64,000 nucleotides of DNA, from positions 248,001-312,000 of the forward strand of contig CP172318.1 in assembly GCA_044336205.1 (NCBI GenBank), read 5' to 3'. The translations under genes and the position numbers were made by a program. Positions 7,729 through 15,509 of this stretch are shown piece by piece (positions within the stretch are counted from its first letter, which is position 1; each line of letters starts with the position of its first letter). Source of the stretch: Ruoffia sp044336205 (GTDB lineage: Bacteria > Bacillota > Bacilli > Lactobacillales > Aerococcaceae). The notes below the pieces were generated by a model. The model did not search any database and was not told the DNA's origin. It saw only the letters and a program-made list of their open reading frames with translations.

Positions 7729-9487
7729 AAGAGGCTGGGACAAAAGCCACTAAATAAAAACGACGAGAAATTAGATTAACTAATTTTCTCGTCGTTTTTG
7801 CTATATATAATTAGGCATACAAAAAGCACCCTGATATAATATTAGTAAATAGACACTAAACATTAAAGGGGTGCTTTTTATGTACGTACATTATAACATG
7901 AATCAAACTTCACTTCCATTAGAATTATCTACTTGTATTGATCCCAACCATATTGTTTTTTCTATCTATAACTTTGTCGATTCATTGGACGATCATTACT
8001 TTAAAATTTTTGAGACTCAGGACGGTCGTCCTGCCTATCACCCAAAACCACTCATCATGTCTCTTCTTTATGCTTACAGTAAAGGTATTTTTAGTGGTCG
8101 AAAGATTGAAGAAATGATGGAAGAAAATCTACCGATGCAATGGCTTGTTGCCCAACAAGTGATTAGCTATCGCACGATTAATCGATTTCGTTCTTCTGAC
8201 AACTGTAGTCGTCTTTTAGAGAATATATTTATCGAATTTACAATTCAATTAAAATTGGAAAAACTAATCACTTTAGAGAATGTCTTTATTGATGGGACGA
8301 AGATTGAAGCCAATGCCAATAAGTATACTTTTGTCTGGAGAAAAGCAACGGAAAGATTTGCGGAACGTCTGAAAACATCTGCTCGTGAATATTACTTTGA
8401 AGAAATTCAACCGATGGTTGATGCAGGTATTCAATACGATGAAGAGTTGGAATTGGAAGAGTCTATGCTTCAAGAGATTACCGAACTAATTGAAGAAGAA
8501 GTTGAAAAACTGTCACAAGATATTGAAGAGAATCCTGTAAAAGGACCAGATCCTCGTAAACAAGCTCGTCGTCGCCTCAAGAAACATCATCGGAAAGTGA
8601 GCCAGGATTTTCTGCCTCGAAAACGAAAGTATCATCAACAGTTTGAGACGTTCGATGGTCGAAACAGTTACTCAAAAACAGATACTGATGCGACGTTTAT
8701 GCGAATGAAAGACGACCCTATGATGAATGGTCAGTTGAAAGCCGGGTATAATATTCAGATTGGTACAGAAAATCAATTTGTTCTTCATTATGATGTTTTT
8801 CCGAATCCGACGGATACACGGACGCTACAACCTTTTATCGAAACCTTTCCTCATCGACCTAAACGCATTGTAGCTGATGCAGGGTACGGTAGTGAAGAAA
8901 ACTTAACTTACTTAGACGATAATGATATTGACCATCTTATTAAATACAACCGATTTGATAAAGACCAAAAAAAGAAACACAAAACATCAGATAAAAACTT
9001 AGGAAATTGGGTTTATAATGAAGAAGAAAAGACCTTTACGCACCCAGACGGTACGATCTATTACTACAGCCATCAATCCAAACGGAGAAATAAATTGAGT
9101 GGCTATACTTCTCAAGTAGCGGTTTATAAACCAACAGATCCAGAGAATGCGCCGCAAAAGGCGCTTTACTATAATGAGAAGTATCAAATTTTGAAAAATA
9201 CAGAAGCAGAAAAGCTTTTATCTAAAGAAGGTTCAACAATCTTTGCCAAACGAAAGATTGATGTTGAGCCAGTCTTTGGCCAGATAAAGGCTAATTTAGG
9301 ATTCACACGATTTAACCTAAGGGGTAAATCGAAGGTAAAAACAGACATTGGGTTGGTCTTGATGGCCAACAATCTGAAGAAATATGCAAAAAACAAGGTA
9401 ATAAAATAAGAGAACTTACAAATTCTTTGACAGAAAATGTAGGTTCTCTTTTATTTTAGAATCCAGGACCTTTTGTCCCAGCCTCTT
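7729..9487 (+). mobile_element. IS1182-family insertion sequence
   Basis: Terminal inverted repeats AAGAGGCTGGGACAAAAG (left, from 7729) and its reverse complement (right, to 9487) enclose one transposase. Inside the left end a 19-bp hairpin with T-run (about 7757-7800, arms starting AAAAACGACGAG) would stop outside transcription from entering, and a second hairpin after the gene (about 9410-9455, GAGAAC/GTTCTC) ends its message. Such insulation is usual for this family. No clear target duplication is visible. Confidence 0.85.
7880..9409 (+). CDS. IS1182-family transposase
   Basis: The protein of 509 residues carries the N-terminal domain (FSIYNFVDSLDD, GRPAYHPKPLIMSLLYAY) and a DDE-type core with VFIDGTKIEANANKYTFVW, RIVADAGYGSEEN and the late segment FAKRKIDVEPVFGQIKANLG. 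ATG 7880 has AAAGGGG six bases upstream and is preferred over the in-frame GTG 7871. Nothing indicates truncation. Confidence 0.93.
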   Translation: MYVHYNMNQTSLPLELSTCIDPNHIVFSIYNFVDSLDDHYFKIFETQDGRPAYHPKPLIMSLLYAYSKGIFSGRKIEEMMEENLPMQWLVAQQVISYRTINRFRSSDNCSRLLENIFIEFTIQLKLEKLITLENVFIDGTKIEANANKYTFVWRKATERFAERLKTSAREYYFEEIQPMVDAGIQYDEELELEESMLQEITELIEEEVEKLSQDIEENPVKGPDPRKQARRRLKKHHRKVSQDFLPRKRKYHQQFETFDGRNSYSKTDTDATFMRMKDDPMMNGQLKAGYNIQIGTENQFVLHYDVFPNPTDTRTLQPFIETFPHRPKRIVADAGYGSEENLTYLDDNDIDHLIKYNRFDKDQKKKHKTSDKNLGNWVYNEEEKTFTHPDGTIYYYSHQSKRRNKLSGYTSQVAVYKPTDPENAPQKALYYNEKYQILKNTEAEKLLSKEGSTIFAKRKIDVEPVFGQIKANLGFTRFNLRGKSKVKTDIGLVLMANNLKKYAKNKVIK

Positions 9488-9514
9488 TGTGTTTAAATTG
9501 AAAGGAAGAATGTT

Positions 9515-9670
9515 GTGAAAAAATATTTAGTAAGGGTTGTTTCCGAGTATGAGTATATAATTGAAGTTGAGGAAGAAAGTGAACTAACTGCTGAAGAACT
9601 TGCTTGGGAACAGGATTGGTCTCCTTTAATTCATAATGCAGAGATTGATGAGATGTATCAGATTGAGTAA
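9515..9670 (+). CDS. Small acidic protein, 51 residues
   Basis: A GTG start at 9515 follows AAAGGAAGAATGTT, giving MKKYLVRVVSEYEYIIEVEE and an acidic remainder ending DEMYQIE. Its beta-strand-like start followed by Glu-rich sequence resembles small proteins of unknown function carried by mobile elements. It sits 27 bp outside the IS1182 end. The good ribosome site and amphipathic pattern support a real gene, but I cannot name it. The next 140 bp up to cblS contain no recognised signal. Confidence 0.5.
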   Translation: MKKYLVRVVSEYEYIIEVEEESELTAEELAWEQDWSPLIHNAEIDEMYQIE

Positions 9671-9810
9671 TACTTTATAATAGTTTAACTTTCAGCCATT
9701 CTAAGCATACAATTGTCCTGTCTATCTATTTTTCCTCCTTCAAATTTGCATATTCCCCCTAAATAGTTATCATTAACTACAAATATCTTTTTTTGAAAGT
9801 AAGTGTTTAG

Positions 9811-10557
9811 ATGCAATATAGAGATTTAAGTATTGAAAAGGTGGCAGATGAATATATTGTAGTGGCTTGTGATTCTTCATCAGGGATTGGTGAGAAAGAA
9901 CATGATGTATTAACAGTGCCTTCTTTAGTGATGAGTGCACATTGTATTCGTGTGCCGTTGATGGAGCTATTATCGATTGGAGCAGAACCTTTTCTTGTTG
10001 TGAATGTGTCAGGGAATGAAATGAATCCGACAACAAAAAAATATATTCAAGGTATAAGAAATGAATTAATAAAGGCTGGCTATCCTGAATTACCGATGAA
10101 TGGCAGTACTGAGGAGAATATGGAAACATCGATGAGTAGTCTAGGGGTGACGGTGTTGGGTAGAGCTACTTCTAACCAAATGAAGTGGAGATCAGTCCAA
10201 GCTGGTGACATCATCTATCAAATAGGTCTGCCGTATGTGGGAGAAGAGTTAATTAGTCATTTTGATGACATTGTTTCTTATGATGATATTAAGCTCTTGC
10301 ACCAACTTCGTCACTCAATTACTGAGATTGTCCCTGTAGGATCTAAAGGAAGTTGGAATGAAGCAGAGCAATTAGCTCAAGTAAATAAGCTGAAATTCAA
10401 AAAAGTTTTGAATAACAATCTAAAAGCAATGTGTGAGAAGTCAGCAGGTCCTAGCACGACAATTATTGTATCTGCTAGTCCTAATATTGAAAGTAAGCTT
10501 CGAGAATACTTTAAGCATGTGTTTATAATTGGTGAGATGGAGGAATTGGATGAGTAA
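9811..10557 (+). CDS. cblS: Alpha-ribazole kinase, AIR-synthase (PurM) family
   Basis: The 248-residue protein has the PurM/AIR-synthase-like pattern: VACDSSSGIGEKEHD near the N-terminus, VMSAHCIRVPLMELLSIGAEP as the dimer strand, and KSAGPSTTIIVSASP at the C-terminus. Small PurM-like proteins beside cobU and cobS in Firmicutes lacking cobT are CblS, which phosphorylates alpha-ribazole to alpha-ribazole 5'-phosphate for the lower ligand of B12. The assignment rests on family type plus context (cobU, cobS adjacent; the matching transporter CblT at 28892; phosphatase CobC at 29380). It overlaps cobU by 8 bp. The ribosome site is weak. Confidence 0.8.
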   Translation: MQYRDLSIEKVADEYIVVACDSSSGIGEKEHDVLTVPSLVMSAHCIRVPLMELLSIGAEPFLVVNVSGNEMNPTTKKYIQGIRNELIKAGYPELPMNGSTEENMETSMSSLGVTVLGRATSNQMKWRSVQAGDIIYQIGLPYVGEELISHFDDIVSYDDIKLLHQLRHSITEIVPVGSKGSWNEAEQLAQVNKLKFKKVLNNNLKAMCEKSAGPSTTIIVSASPNIESKLREYFKHVFIIGEMEELDE

Positions 10558-11185
10558 TATTATATTAGTATCAGGCCCCGTGAAGAGTGGTAAATCTAGC
10601 TTTGCGGAACGAATTATCAAAGAAAGTAATTTGAACAAAGTGGCTTATATTGCAACACAAGCCAATGAATTTTTAGATGATGAGTTTAAAAGACGTATTA
10701 TAAAACATCAACAATCAAGACCTTCTCATTGGGAAACTATCGAACAATTTAAAGATTTAGATAAATTGATTGAGCAAGCCAATGAGAAACAATTGTATCA
10801 ATATGTTTTAATTGATTGTGTGACGCTCTGGATTAATAATTTATTTTTCGATCATTTAACAACTTATTATCAAAGCAAGCATAGATTAAAAAATACTCCA
10901 GTAAACTTTGATTTTGATGCTTTTGTTGAATCGTTTTCTAACGAAGACATTGAGTATATGCATCAATACTTGCATGCTGAGGCAAGAAAGTTAGTGAAAG
11001 TTATGTCCGAGAGTGAGATGAACTTCGTCCTTGTAACGAATGAGGTAGGATGGAGTATTATGGCACATACTAAATTAGGTAGGATGTTTGTAGATTATTA
11101 TGGAACCATCAACCAATTTATTGCGAGTCAAGCTGATGAGGTATATATGGTGGAGTTAGGTATTCCTAGGAGAATCAAGCCGTGA
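10550..11185 (+). CDS. cobU: Adenosylcobinamide kinase / adenosylcobinamide-phosphate guanylyltransferase
   Basis: CobU phosphorylates adenosylcobinamide and then attaches GMP, giving AdoCbi-GDP. The 211-residue product starts MSNIILVSGPVKSGKSSFAE with the P-loop GPVKSGKS, then the guanylylation segment VAYIATQANEFLDDE and HQQSRPSHWETIE. The latter holds the His that carries GMP in the family (usually R-x-x-R-P-x-x-W). LIDCVTLWINNL and NEVGWSIMAHTKLGR follow as in CobU. ATG 10550 with GGAGG upstream overlaps the end of cblS; the stop overlaps the GTG of cobS. Confidence 0.93.
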   Translation: MSNIILVSGPVKSGKSSFAERIIKESNLNKVAYIATQANEFLDDEFKRRIIKHQQSRPSHWETIEQFKDLDKLIEQANEKQLYQYVLIDCVTLWINNLFFDHLTTYYQSKHRLKNTPVNFDFDAFVESFSNEDIEYMHQYLHAEARKLVKVMSESEMNFVLVTNEVGWSIMAHTKLGRMFVDYYGTINQFIASQADEVYMVELGIPRRIKP

Positions 11186-11937
11186 TAAAATATATTATTA
11201 ATTATTTTCAGTTTTTCTCAAGAATTCCAATCAATTATCGTATCGAAGACCCGGTTAAGACCTTTAAGGATGGTGTGTCTTTTTTAGGGATCTATGGCTT
11301 AATCTATGGGATGATACTAGCTTTAGTTTATTTTATTCTTCGAATTCAATTAGATGTGATTGAGGCTTGGGCATTGATGTTATTACTCGATGTCATATTA
11401 TCAGGTGCCTTTCACCATGATGCGTTAGCTGATACAATGGATGGTTTGTTCTCAGGGCGCAATAAGGAACGTAAGCTTGAGATCATGAAAGATTCCAGAA
11501 TCGGGACCAATGGTGTGGTGGCTCTTATCATGTATTATATCATTGTCTTAATAATGGGCGTAAAACAACTTAGCAACTATAATCATATTGAACAAGAAAT
11601 AATGTTTATTGTATTGTTTTATTTGATTTCAAGATCAGCAATGACTATTACTTTTAGAGATGTCATATATAAGAGTTCAAGTAAAGAGGGATTAGGCAAT
11701 ATATTAGTGGGGATTAAGTCGAGCAAAATTCTCTTAGCCCAGTTTATTACTTTAACTATCTTAGTCATTTTCAATGACGTTGATGGAATCATTAGCTATC
11801 TGTTAGTTAGCATAGTTATAGAACTATATAGAAGATTAGTCTATAAGGAGATTCATGGCATCAATGGCGATACAGCGGGTGCCAGCATACTTTTAAGTCA
11901 GATGATCTGGTTGATTGTGAGAGCTTTTTTGGGTTGA
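11182..11937 (+). CDS. cobS: Adenosylcobinamide-GDP ribazoletransferase (cobalamin synthase)
   Basis: CobS joins AdoCbi-GDP and alpha-ribazole(-phosphate) to form the nucleotide loop of cobalamin. The 251-residue integral membrane protein shows FFSRIPI near the N-terminus, the motif GAFHHDALADTMDGLFSG (metal-binding Asp cluster), KDSRIGTNGVVALI, and the C-terminal GINGDTAGASILLSQ. Several hydrophobic segments follow. It begins at GTG 11182 in a 4-bp GTGA overlap with cobU, so cblS-cobU-cobS is a translationally coupled unit. Confidence 0.93.
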   Translation: MIKYIINYFQFFSRIPINYRIEDPVKTFKDGVSFLGIYGLIYGMILALVYFILRIQLDVIEAWALMLLLDVILSGAFHHDALADTMDGLFSGRNKERKLEIMKDSRIGTNGVVALIMYYIIVLIMGVKQLSNYNHIEQEIMFIVLFYLISRSAMTITFRDVIYKSSSKEGLGNILVGIKSSKILLAQFITLTILVIFNDVDGIISYLLVSIVIELYRRLVYKEIHGINGDTAGASILLSQMIWLIVRAFLG

Positions 11938-11978
11938 TTTATTATTTATTATTCGAATTAACTTGCAATATAAGAATT

Positions 11979-11984
11979 TATAAT
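11979..11984 (+). promoter_or_regulatory. Promoter -10 element for the riboswitch RNA
   Basis: A consensus TATAAT lies directly ahead of the aptamer, so transcription would start at about 11990. The -35 region is poor (AATTAA with 17-bp spacing). Confidence 0.45.
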
Positions 11985-11989
11985 TTAAG

Positions 11990-12112
11990 ATGATGGTGAT
12001 AGATAAACCATGAAGTAGCTAATATATGGAAGTTTGGTTAGATTCCAACACGGTCCCGCCACTGTAAAATACACTAAAGTATTGAGTCAGGTCTTTATAT
12101 TAGTTTGCTAAT
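11990..12112 (+). promoter_or_regulatory. Cobalamin riboswitch (first copy)
   Basis: The aptamer contains the conserved core GGTCCCGCCACTGTAA near 12051, preceded by GGAAGTTTGGTTAGATTCC and followed by the B12 box GAGTCAGGTC near 12084. It lies upstream of a terminator that ends before eutS, so it should control the length of the regulatory RNA rather than eutS directly. Confidence 0.85.
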
Positions 12113-12149
12113 TAAAACGTTGCTGTTTCGAGGTAAGACAGTGTCGGAT

Positions 12150-12165
12150 TATGCAAAGAAGCATA
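12150..12165 (+). promoter_or_regulatory. ANTAR-type hairpin with AAAGAA hexaloop
   Basis: TATGC-AAAGAA-GCATA forms a 5-bp stem with a six-base loop that has A at position 1 and G at position 4, the signature bound by ANTAR proteins such as EutV. A second hairpin upstream (12123-12141) has a 7-nt loop and does not fit the rule. Confidence 0.55.
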
Positions 12166-12330
12166 GAATTGAAACGGACTCATTTTTAGCAAAATGGAGG
12201 TCTCTATCAATTTCACTCTGGATATAGAAAAGCTTGATTTTCAAGGAAGAATGAAAAACTAATGAGGGTTATAAGCCTATATCAAGAGTGACTAAAATAC
12301 AAAATTCTTTGTAGTATATATGTTATAGCT

Positions 12331-12359
12331 AACAGCGGTGAGAAATCATTGCTGTTTTT
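12331..12359 (+). terminator. Terminator of the riboswitch RNA
   Basis: AACAGCGGTGA pairs with TCATTGCTGTT over 11 positions with two G-U pairs, with a GAAA tetraloop, followed by TTTTT. It separates the riboswitch RNA from the eutS promoter 15 bp downstream. Confidence 0.85.
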
Positions 12360-12373
12360 CTTTGTTTTTAAGA

Positions 12374-12402
12374 TTGACTTTTTTTCGTTAATTCCATACT
12401 AT
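12374..12402 (+). promoter_or_regulatory. Promoter of eutS-eutP-pduO
   Basis: TTGACT and TACTAT are separated by exactly 17 bp. The predicted leader is about 35 nt and has no room for an ANTAR leader, so this first eut unit may be transcribed without EutV control. Confidence 0.75.
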
Positions 12403-12443
12403 TGAATTGTGTTGTTGCGCTTACATGAAAGGTGAGGTGCAAA

Positions 12444-12788
12444 ATGGTTGAGTTAGAAAGAAAGATTTATGAGTCTGTTCCTGGCAAACAAGTTACGATG
12501 GCTCATGTTATTTCTAGACCAGATGAAAGAGTTAAAGAAAAATTAGGTTTTAAAGGGAAAAATTTTTCTGCCATAGGGATTATGACGATTACACCAGGTG
12601 AAGCGGCCATTATTGCGGTTGATAAAGCCAAAAAAGCCGGCGCGGTTGAGATTGGGTTCGTTGATCGATTCAGCGGCTCCGTTGTTATCTTAGGAGATGT
12701 TGCAGCTGTAAAGAATTCAATCCAAGACGCCACTAGTTACCTACAATCTTCCCTGGGATTCTCTGTAGCAGAGATCACTGTTACTTAG
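12444..12788 (+). CDS. eutS: Ethanolamine microcompartment shell protein EutS (copy 1)
   Basis: EutS is a circularly permuted BMC-domain protein that forms hexagonal shell tiles. The 114-residue product has VPGKQVTMAHVISRPDE, SAIGIMTITPGEAAIIA, GAVEIGFVDRFSGSVVI and GDVAAVKNSIQDA, all typical of EutS/PduU. ATG 12444 follows AAGGTGAGG. It heads a unit with eutP 14 bp downstream. A second EutS at 15141 is clearly diverged, so the two copies are not a recent duplication. Confidence 0.93.
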   Translation: MVELERKIYESVPGKQVTMAHVISRPDERVKEKLGFKGKNFSAIGIMTITPGEAAIIAVDKAKKAGAVEIGFVDRFSGSVVILGDVAAVKNSIQDATSYLQSSLGFSVAEITVT

Positions 12789-12802
12789 AAGGTTGTGATT
12801 GA

Positions 12803-13237
12803 ATGAAAAAAGTGATGTTAATAGGACCCGTTTACGCAGGGAAAACAACTTTAAAGCAAGCTATTTCTGGTGAAGAGCTTGCTTATGACAAGACTCAAGC
12901 GGTTGATTTTTTTGATGATATAGTGGATACACCAGGAGAATTTGTACAGCATAGACATTATTACAGTACAATTCAAAACCTTTCAGCTGAAGTTGATATG
13001 ATTGCTTTTGTTTCGGGTGCGAATGATACAAGCCAGATATTCTCACCAGGCTTTGCCTACTCGTTGACAAAACCCTGTATCGGAATTATCACCAAAATTG
13101 ATATGTCTTCACAAGAAGAAATTGCTATTGTCGAAGAAAATTTAAAGCAAGCTGGCGCATCGGAAATATTCAAAGTTTCTTCAGTGACTAAAGAAGGCAT
13201 TGATCGTTTGCTTGAATTTCTTAATAAGGAGGATTAG
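12803..13237 (+). CDS. eutP: EutP, GTPase-like protein of ethanolamine use
   Basis: The 144-residue P-loop protein carries KKVMLIGPVYAGKTTLKQAI (Walker A GPVYAGKT), the switch region VVDTPGEFVQHRHYY and GIITKIDMSS (the N/T-K-x-D base-recognition motif). EutP/PduV proteins belong to the Era/Ras GTPase group; some are reported to have acetate kinase activity. Its role at the microcompartment is not certain. The stop codon lies one base before the start of pduO. Confidence 0.9.
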   Translation: MKKVMLIGPVYAGKTTLKQAISGEELAYDKTQAVDFFDDIVDTPGEFVQHRHYYSTIQNLSAEVDMIAFVSGANDTSQIFSPGFAYSLTKPCIGIITKIDMSSQEEIAIVEENLKQAGASEIFKVSSVTKEGIDRLLEFLNKED

Positions 13238-13238
13238 A

Positions 13239-13826
13239 ATGCAAATTTATACTCGAACTGGAGATAAAGGACTAACTAGAATTATTGGAGGATCACAAGT
13301 AGCCAAAGATTCTCCTCGTGTGACGGCTTACGGTACAATGGATGAACTGAATAGTATTGTTGGTATCATTGTAAGCATGGCAACAAACTATTCAAACTTA
13401 CAGAAGGAATTAATGGAAATTCAGCAGTTATTATTTGATTGTGGGAATGATTTAGCCAATCCTGATAAATCAGGCGAATCAAGATTAACAAAAGAAAATA
13501 CACTTTGGTTAGAAAGTCTCATTGATGGATATTCAGAGAAAGCACCGACTGTTGAATCTTTTATTCTACCTGGAGGTTCTTTGTTGGCTAGTTATGCACA
13601 TTTCGCAAGAACGGTTGCAAGAAGAGCGGAGCGCGAGATCGTAACATTCTACTGGAATAATGATTCCAATGAAGAAGTACTTCGCTTTGTTAATCGATTA
13701 TCTGATTATTTCTTCGCATTAGCTCGTTATATTAATGCGAATGAGGGTGTAAGTGATGTTCTTTATGAACGGAGCGGGAAGGTATTCCATACAGAGATTA
13801 CTAAAGATGATATTCCTAAAATGTAA
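13239..13826 (+). CDS. pduO: ATP:cob(I)alamin adenosyltransferase, PduO type (copy 1)
   Basis: This enzyme transfers the 5'-deoxyadenosyl group from ATP to cob(I)alamin, making the cofactor of EutBC. The 195-residue product starts MQIYTRTGDKGLTRIIGG, with the ATP-binding TRTGDKG, and has FDCGNDLA, FILPGGSLLASYAHFARTVA with RRAERE, and NRLSDYFFALARYIN, all canonical for PduO. ATG 13239 follows AAGGAGG. It is one of three adenosyltransferase-like genes in the window (others at 24455 and 37376). Confidence 0.93.
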   Translation: MQIYTRTGDKGLTRIIGGSQVAKDSPRVTAYGTMDELNSIVGIIVSMATNYSNLQKELMEIQQLLFDCGNDLANPDKSGESRLTKENTLWLESLIDGYSEKAPTVESFILPGGSLLASYAHFARTVARRAEREIVTFYWNNDSNEEVLRFVNRLSDYFFALARYINANEGVSDVLYERSGKVFHTEITKDDIPKM

Positions 13827-13843
13827 TGAAATTAAATATATTG

Positions 13844-13872
13844 TTGACAAAATTCAAAATTAATTATATATT
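13844..13872 (+). promoter_or_regulatory. Promoter of the eutG-to-eutM unit
   Basis: TTGACA and TATATT are spaced by exactly 17 bp. The start point falls just before the ANTAR dual hairpin, as expected for an antitermination leader. Confidence 0.85.
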
Positions 13873-13885
13873 GTAAGCAGTTACT

Positions 13886-13979
13886 TGCACAATGACGTGC
13901 AGATTCAATAATAGAGCAATGAAGCCATAAGAAAATTAGTATCTATGATAGGTACTTATTTCCTTGTGGCTTCTTTTTT
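13886..13979 (+). promoter_or_regulatory. EutV-controlled ANTAR antitermination leader with terminator
   Basis: Hairpin 1 is TGCAC-AATGAC-GTGCA (13886-13901), a hexaloop with A1 and G4. Hairpin 2 has the loop AATGAA at 13918-13923, closed by GC/GC, again A1 and G4. Its 3' side is the start of a long terminator stem, GAAGCCATAAG (from 13921) pairing with CTTGTGGCTTC and then six T. Forming hairpin 2 therefore blocks the terminator. This is the arrangement described for EutV sites in Enterococcus faecalis and predicts that phosphorylated EutV allows transcription into eutG. Confidence 0.85.
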
Positions 13980-13996
13980 GTAGGAAGGAGGCTATA

Positions 13997-15121
13997 ATGA
14001 TTTCGGTAAACTTTGGTACAACGATTCATATGGGTGAGGATAGCCTAGAAAGGTTAGCTCAATTTACACAAGAAAGAATTTACATTATTACGGATGACTA
14101 TATCTCAAAGTCAGAGATAATGACAAAAGTAAAAAGTATTATTCCTTCTACAAATGAAGTTTTGGTTTACAGCGAGGTGATACCAGACCCACCTATTGAC
14201 AATATTGTATCTGGTATAGAGTATGCAAAAGACTTTGATCCGACAAAGATTGTTGCAATTGGAGGCGGTTCAGCCTTAGACGCTGCTAAAGGTATTATTT
14301 ACTTTGGTAGACAGTCAAATAGTTTTAAGGATGTATCTTTGATTTGTATCCCGACAACAAGTGGTACAGGTTCTGAAGTTACCAACTTTTCAATTATTAC
14401 TGACGCTGAGAATGAAACAAAATACCCGCTCGTGACAGATGAAATTCTTCCAGATGAAGCAATTTTAAACACAGCTTTGGTTATGAACTTACCACCAAGT
14501 CAAACAGCTAACACAGGGATTGATGTTCTGACACATGCGATTGAAGCATTTGTATCGACGAATTCTTCGGATATATCTGATGCATTGGCTGAGAAAGCTA
14601 TTAAGCTAGTTTTCAATTATTTGCCAAGGGCATATAAAGATGGAAGTGATACGATGGCTCGTGAGAAAATGCATATCGCTTCAACTTTGGCCGGATTGGC
14701 GTTTAATCAAGCGTCACTTGGTTTGAATCACGGTATTGCACATGCTGCAGGGGCTAAGTTCCATATTCCTCATGGGCGTTTGAATGGTATTCTATTACCT
14801 TATGTGATTAAGTTCAATAGTGGTATGAACAGTTCACTAGACGCTAAAGTAGCAGGAAGATATCGCGAGATTGCACAAGGGTTAAACTTACAAGCATCAA
14901 GCGCTACGATCGGTACAAGGTCATTAATTAATGCAATTAATAAATTACTTCGTGAGATTGATGTACCTCAATCTTTTTCTCAATACGGATTAGATAAAGC
15001 TATATTTGAAAGTAATTTGAGTTCGATTGCTGAAAGTGCTGTAAAAGACATGACAACACGGACGAATCCAAGAAATGTAACCCCTAAGGATGTTGAGCAA
15101 ATCTTAAAAGAAGCATATTAA
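13997..15121 (+). CDS. eutG: Iron-containing alcohol dehydrogenase EutG
   Basis: EutG reduces acetaldehyde to ethanol and regenerates NAD+ inside the compartment. The 374-residue protein has the group III features: AIGGGSALDAAKGI, PTTSGTGSEVTNFSII, and metal-binding residues in DVLTHAIEAFVS, GLNHGIAHAAGAKFHIPHGR. ATG 13997 follows GGAAGGAGG. The gene directly follows the ANTAR leader and is the first gene of the long eut unit. Confidence 0.92.
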   Translation: MISVNFGTTIHMGEDSLERLAQFTQERIYIITDDYISKSEIMTKVKSIIPSTNEVLVYSEVIPDPPIDNIVSGIEYAKDFDPTKIVAIGGGSALDAAKGIIYFGRQSNSFKDVSLICIPTTSGTGSEVTNFSIITDAENETKYPLVTDEILPDEAILNTALVMNLPPSQTANTGIDVLTHAIEAFVSTNSSDISDALAEKAIKLVFNYLPRAYKDGSDTMAREKMHIASTLAGLAFNQASLGLNHGIAHAAGAKFHIPHGRLNGILLPYVIKFNSGMNSSLDAKVAGRYREIAQGLNLQASSATIGTRSLINAINKLLREIDVPQSFSQYGLDKAIFESNLSSIAESAVKDMTTRTNPRNVTPKDVEQILKEAY

Positions 15122-15140
15122 CAAAATTGGGGTGAGATAG

Positions 15141-15485
15141 ATGGTAGATAGAGAACGTGTTATCCAGGAGTATGTTCCTGGTAAACAAATCACTTTAGCT
15201 CATGTTATAGCAAATCCTGATGAAGAAGTTTATGGAAAGATAGGAGTAACTCGGTCTAATAGAAACGCCATCGGAATTATGACGATTACGCCGAGTGAAA
15301 CAGCTATAATCGCAGTTGATATTGCGGTTAAAGTGGCAGATGTTGAAATTGACTTTATGGATAGATTTACTGGATCTTTAGTGATAAGTGGCGATGTGTC
15401 TTCTGTTGAAATTGCATTTAGGGAAATAGTTGAGGTATTATCTCAAGTGTTAGGATTTAGTTCAAATCCAATTAGTATTAGTTAA
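15141..15485 (+). CDS. eutS: Shell protein EutS (copy 2)
   Basis: The 114-residue product has the same plan as copy 1 (VPGKQITLAHVIANPDE, NAIGIMTITPSETAIIAVD, VEIDFMDRFTGSLVI), but many surface positions differ, for example a reduced hexamer-core segment SSVEIAFREIVEVL. Two EutS proteins could mix in the shell or give two kinds of tile. It lies 19 bp after eutG and 24 bp before eutV in the ANTAR-controlled unit, whereas copy 1 has a separate promoter. Confidence 0.9.
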   Translation: MVDRERVIQEYVPGKQITLAHVIANPDEEVYGKIGVTRSNRNAIGIMTITPSETAIIAVDIAVKVADVEIDFMDRFTGSLVISGDVSSVEIAFREIVEVLSQVLGFSSNPISIS

Positions 15486-15509
15486 AATTTCCTTAGAGGT
15501 GAAAGAAAA

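Larger units (their letters stand above)
11990..12359 (+). ncRNA. EutX/Rli55-like regulatory RNA with B12 riboswitch
   Basis: Between cobS and eutS lies a self-contained transcription unit of about 370 nt: a TATAAT at 11979, a cobalamin aptamer, a hairpin with an A..G.. hexaloop of the EutV-binding type (12150-12165), a long stem of about 15 bp (TTCACTCTGGATATAG near 12212 pairing with CTATATCAAGAGTGA near 12280) and a strong terminator at 12331. In Enterococcus EutX and Listeria Rli55, such an RNA ends early when B12 is present and otherwise sequesters EutV. I see only one clear A..G.. hairpin, not the full pair, so the functional match is likely but not proven. Confidence 0.65.

Noticed and set aside
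9773..10129. Minus-strand open frame of 118 codons opposite cblS
   Set aside because: It is a shadow of cblS with no ribosome site and unlikely composition.
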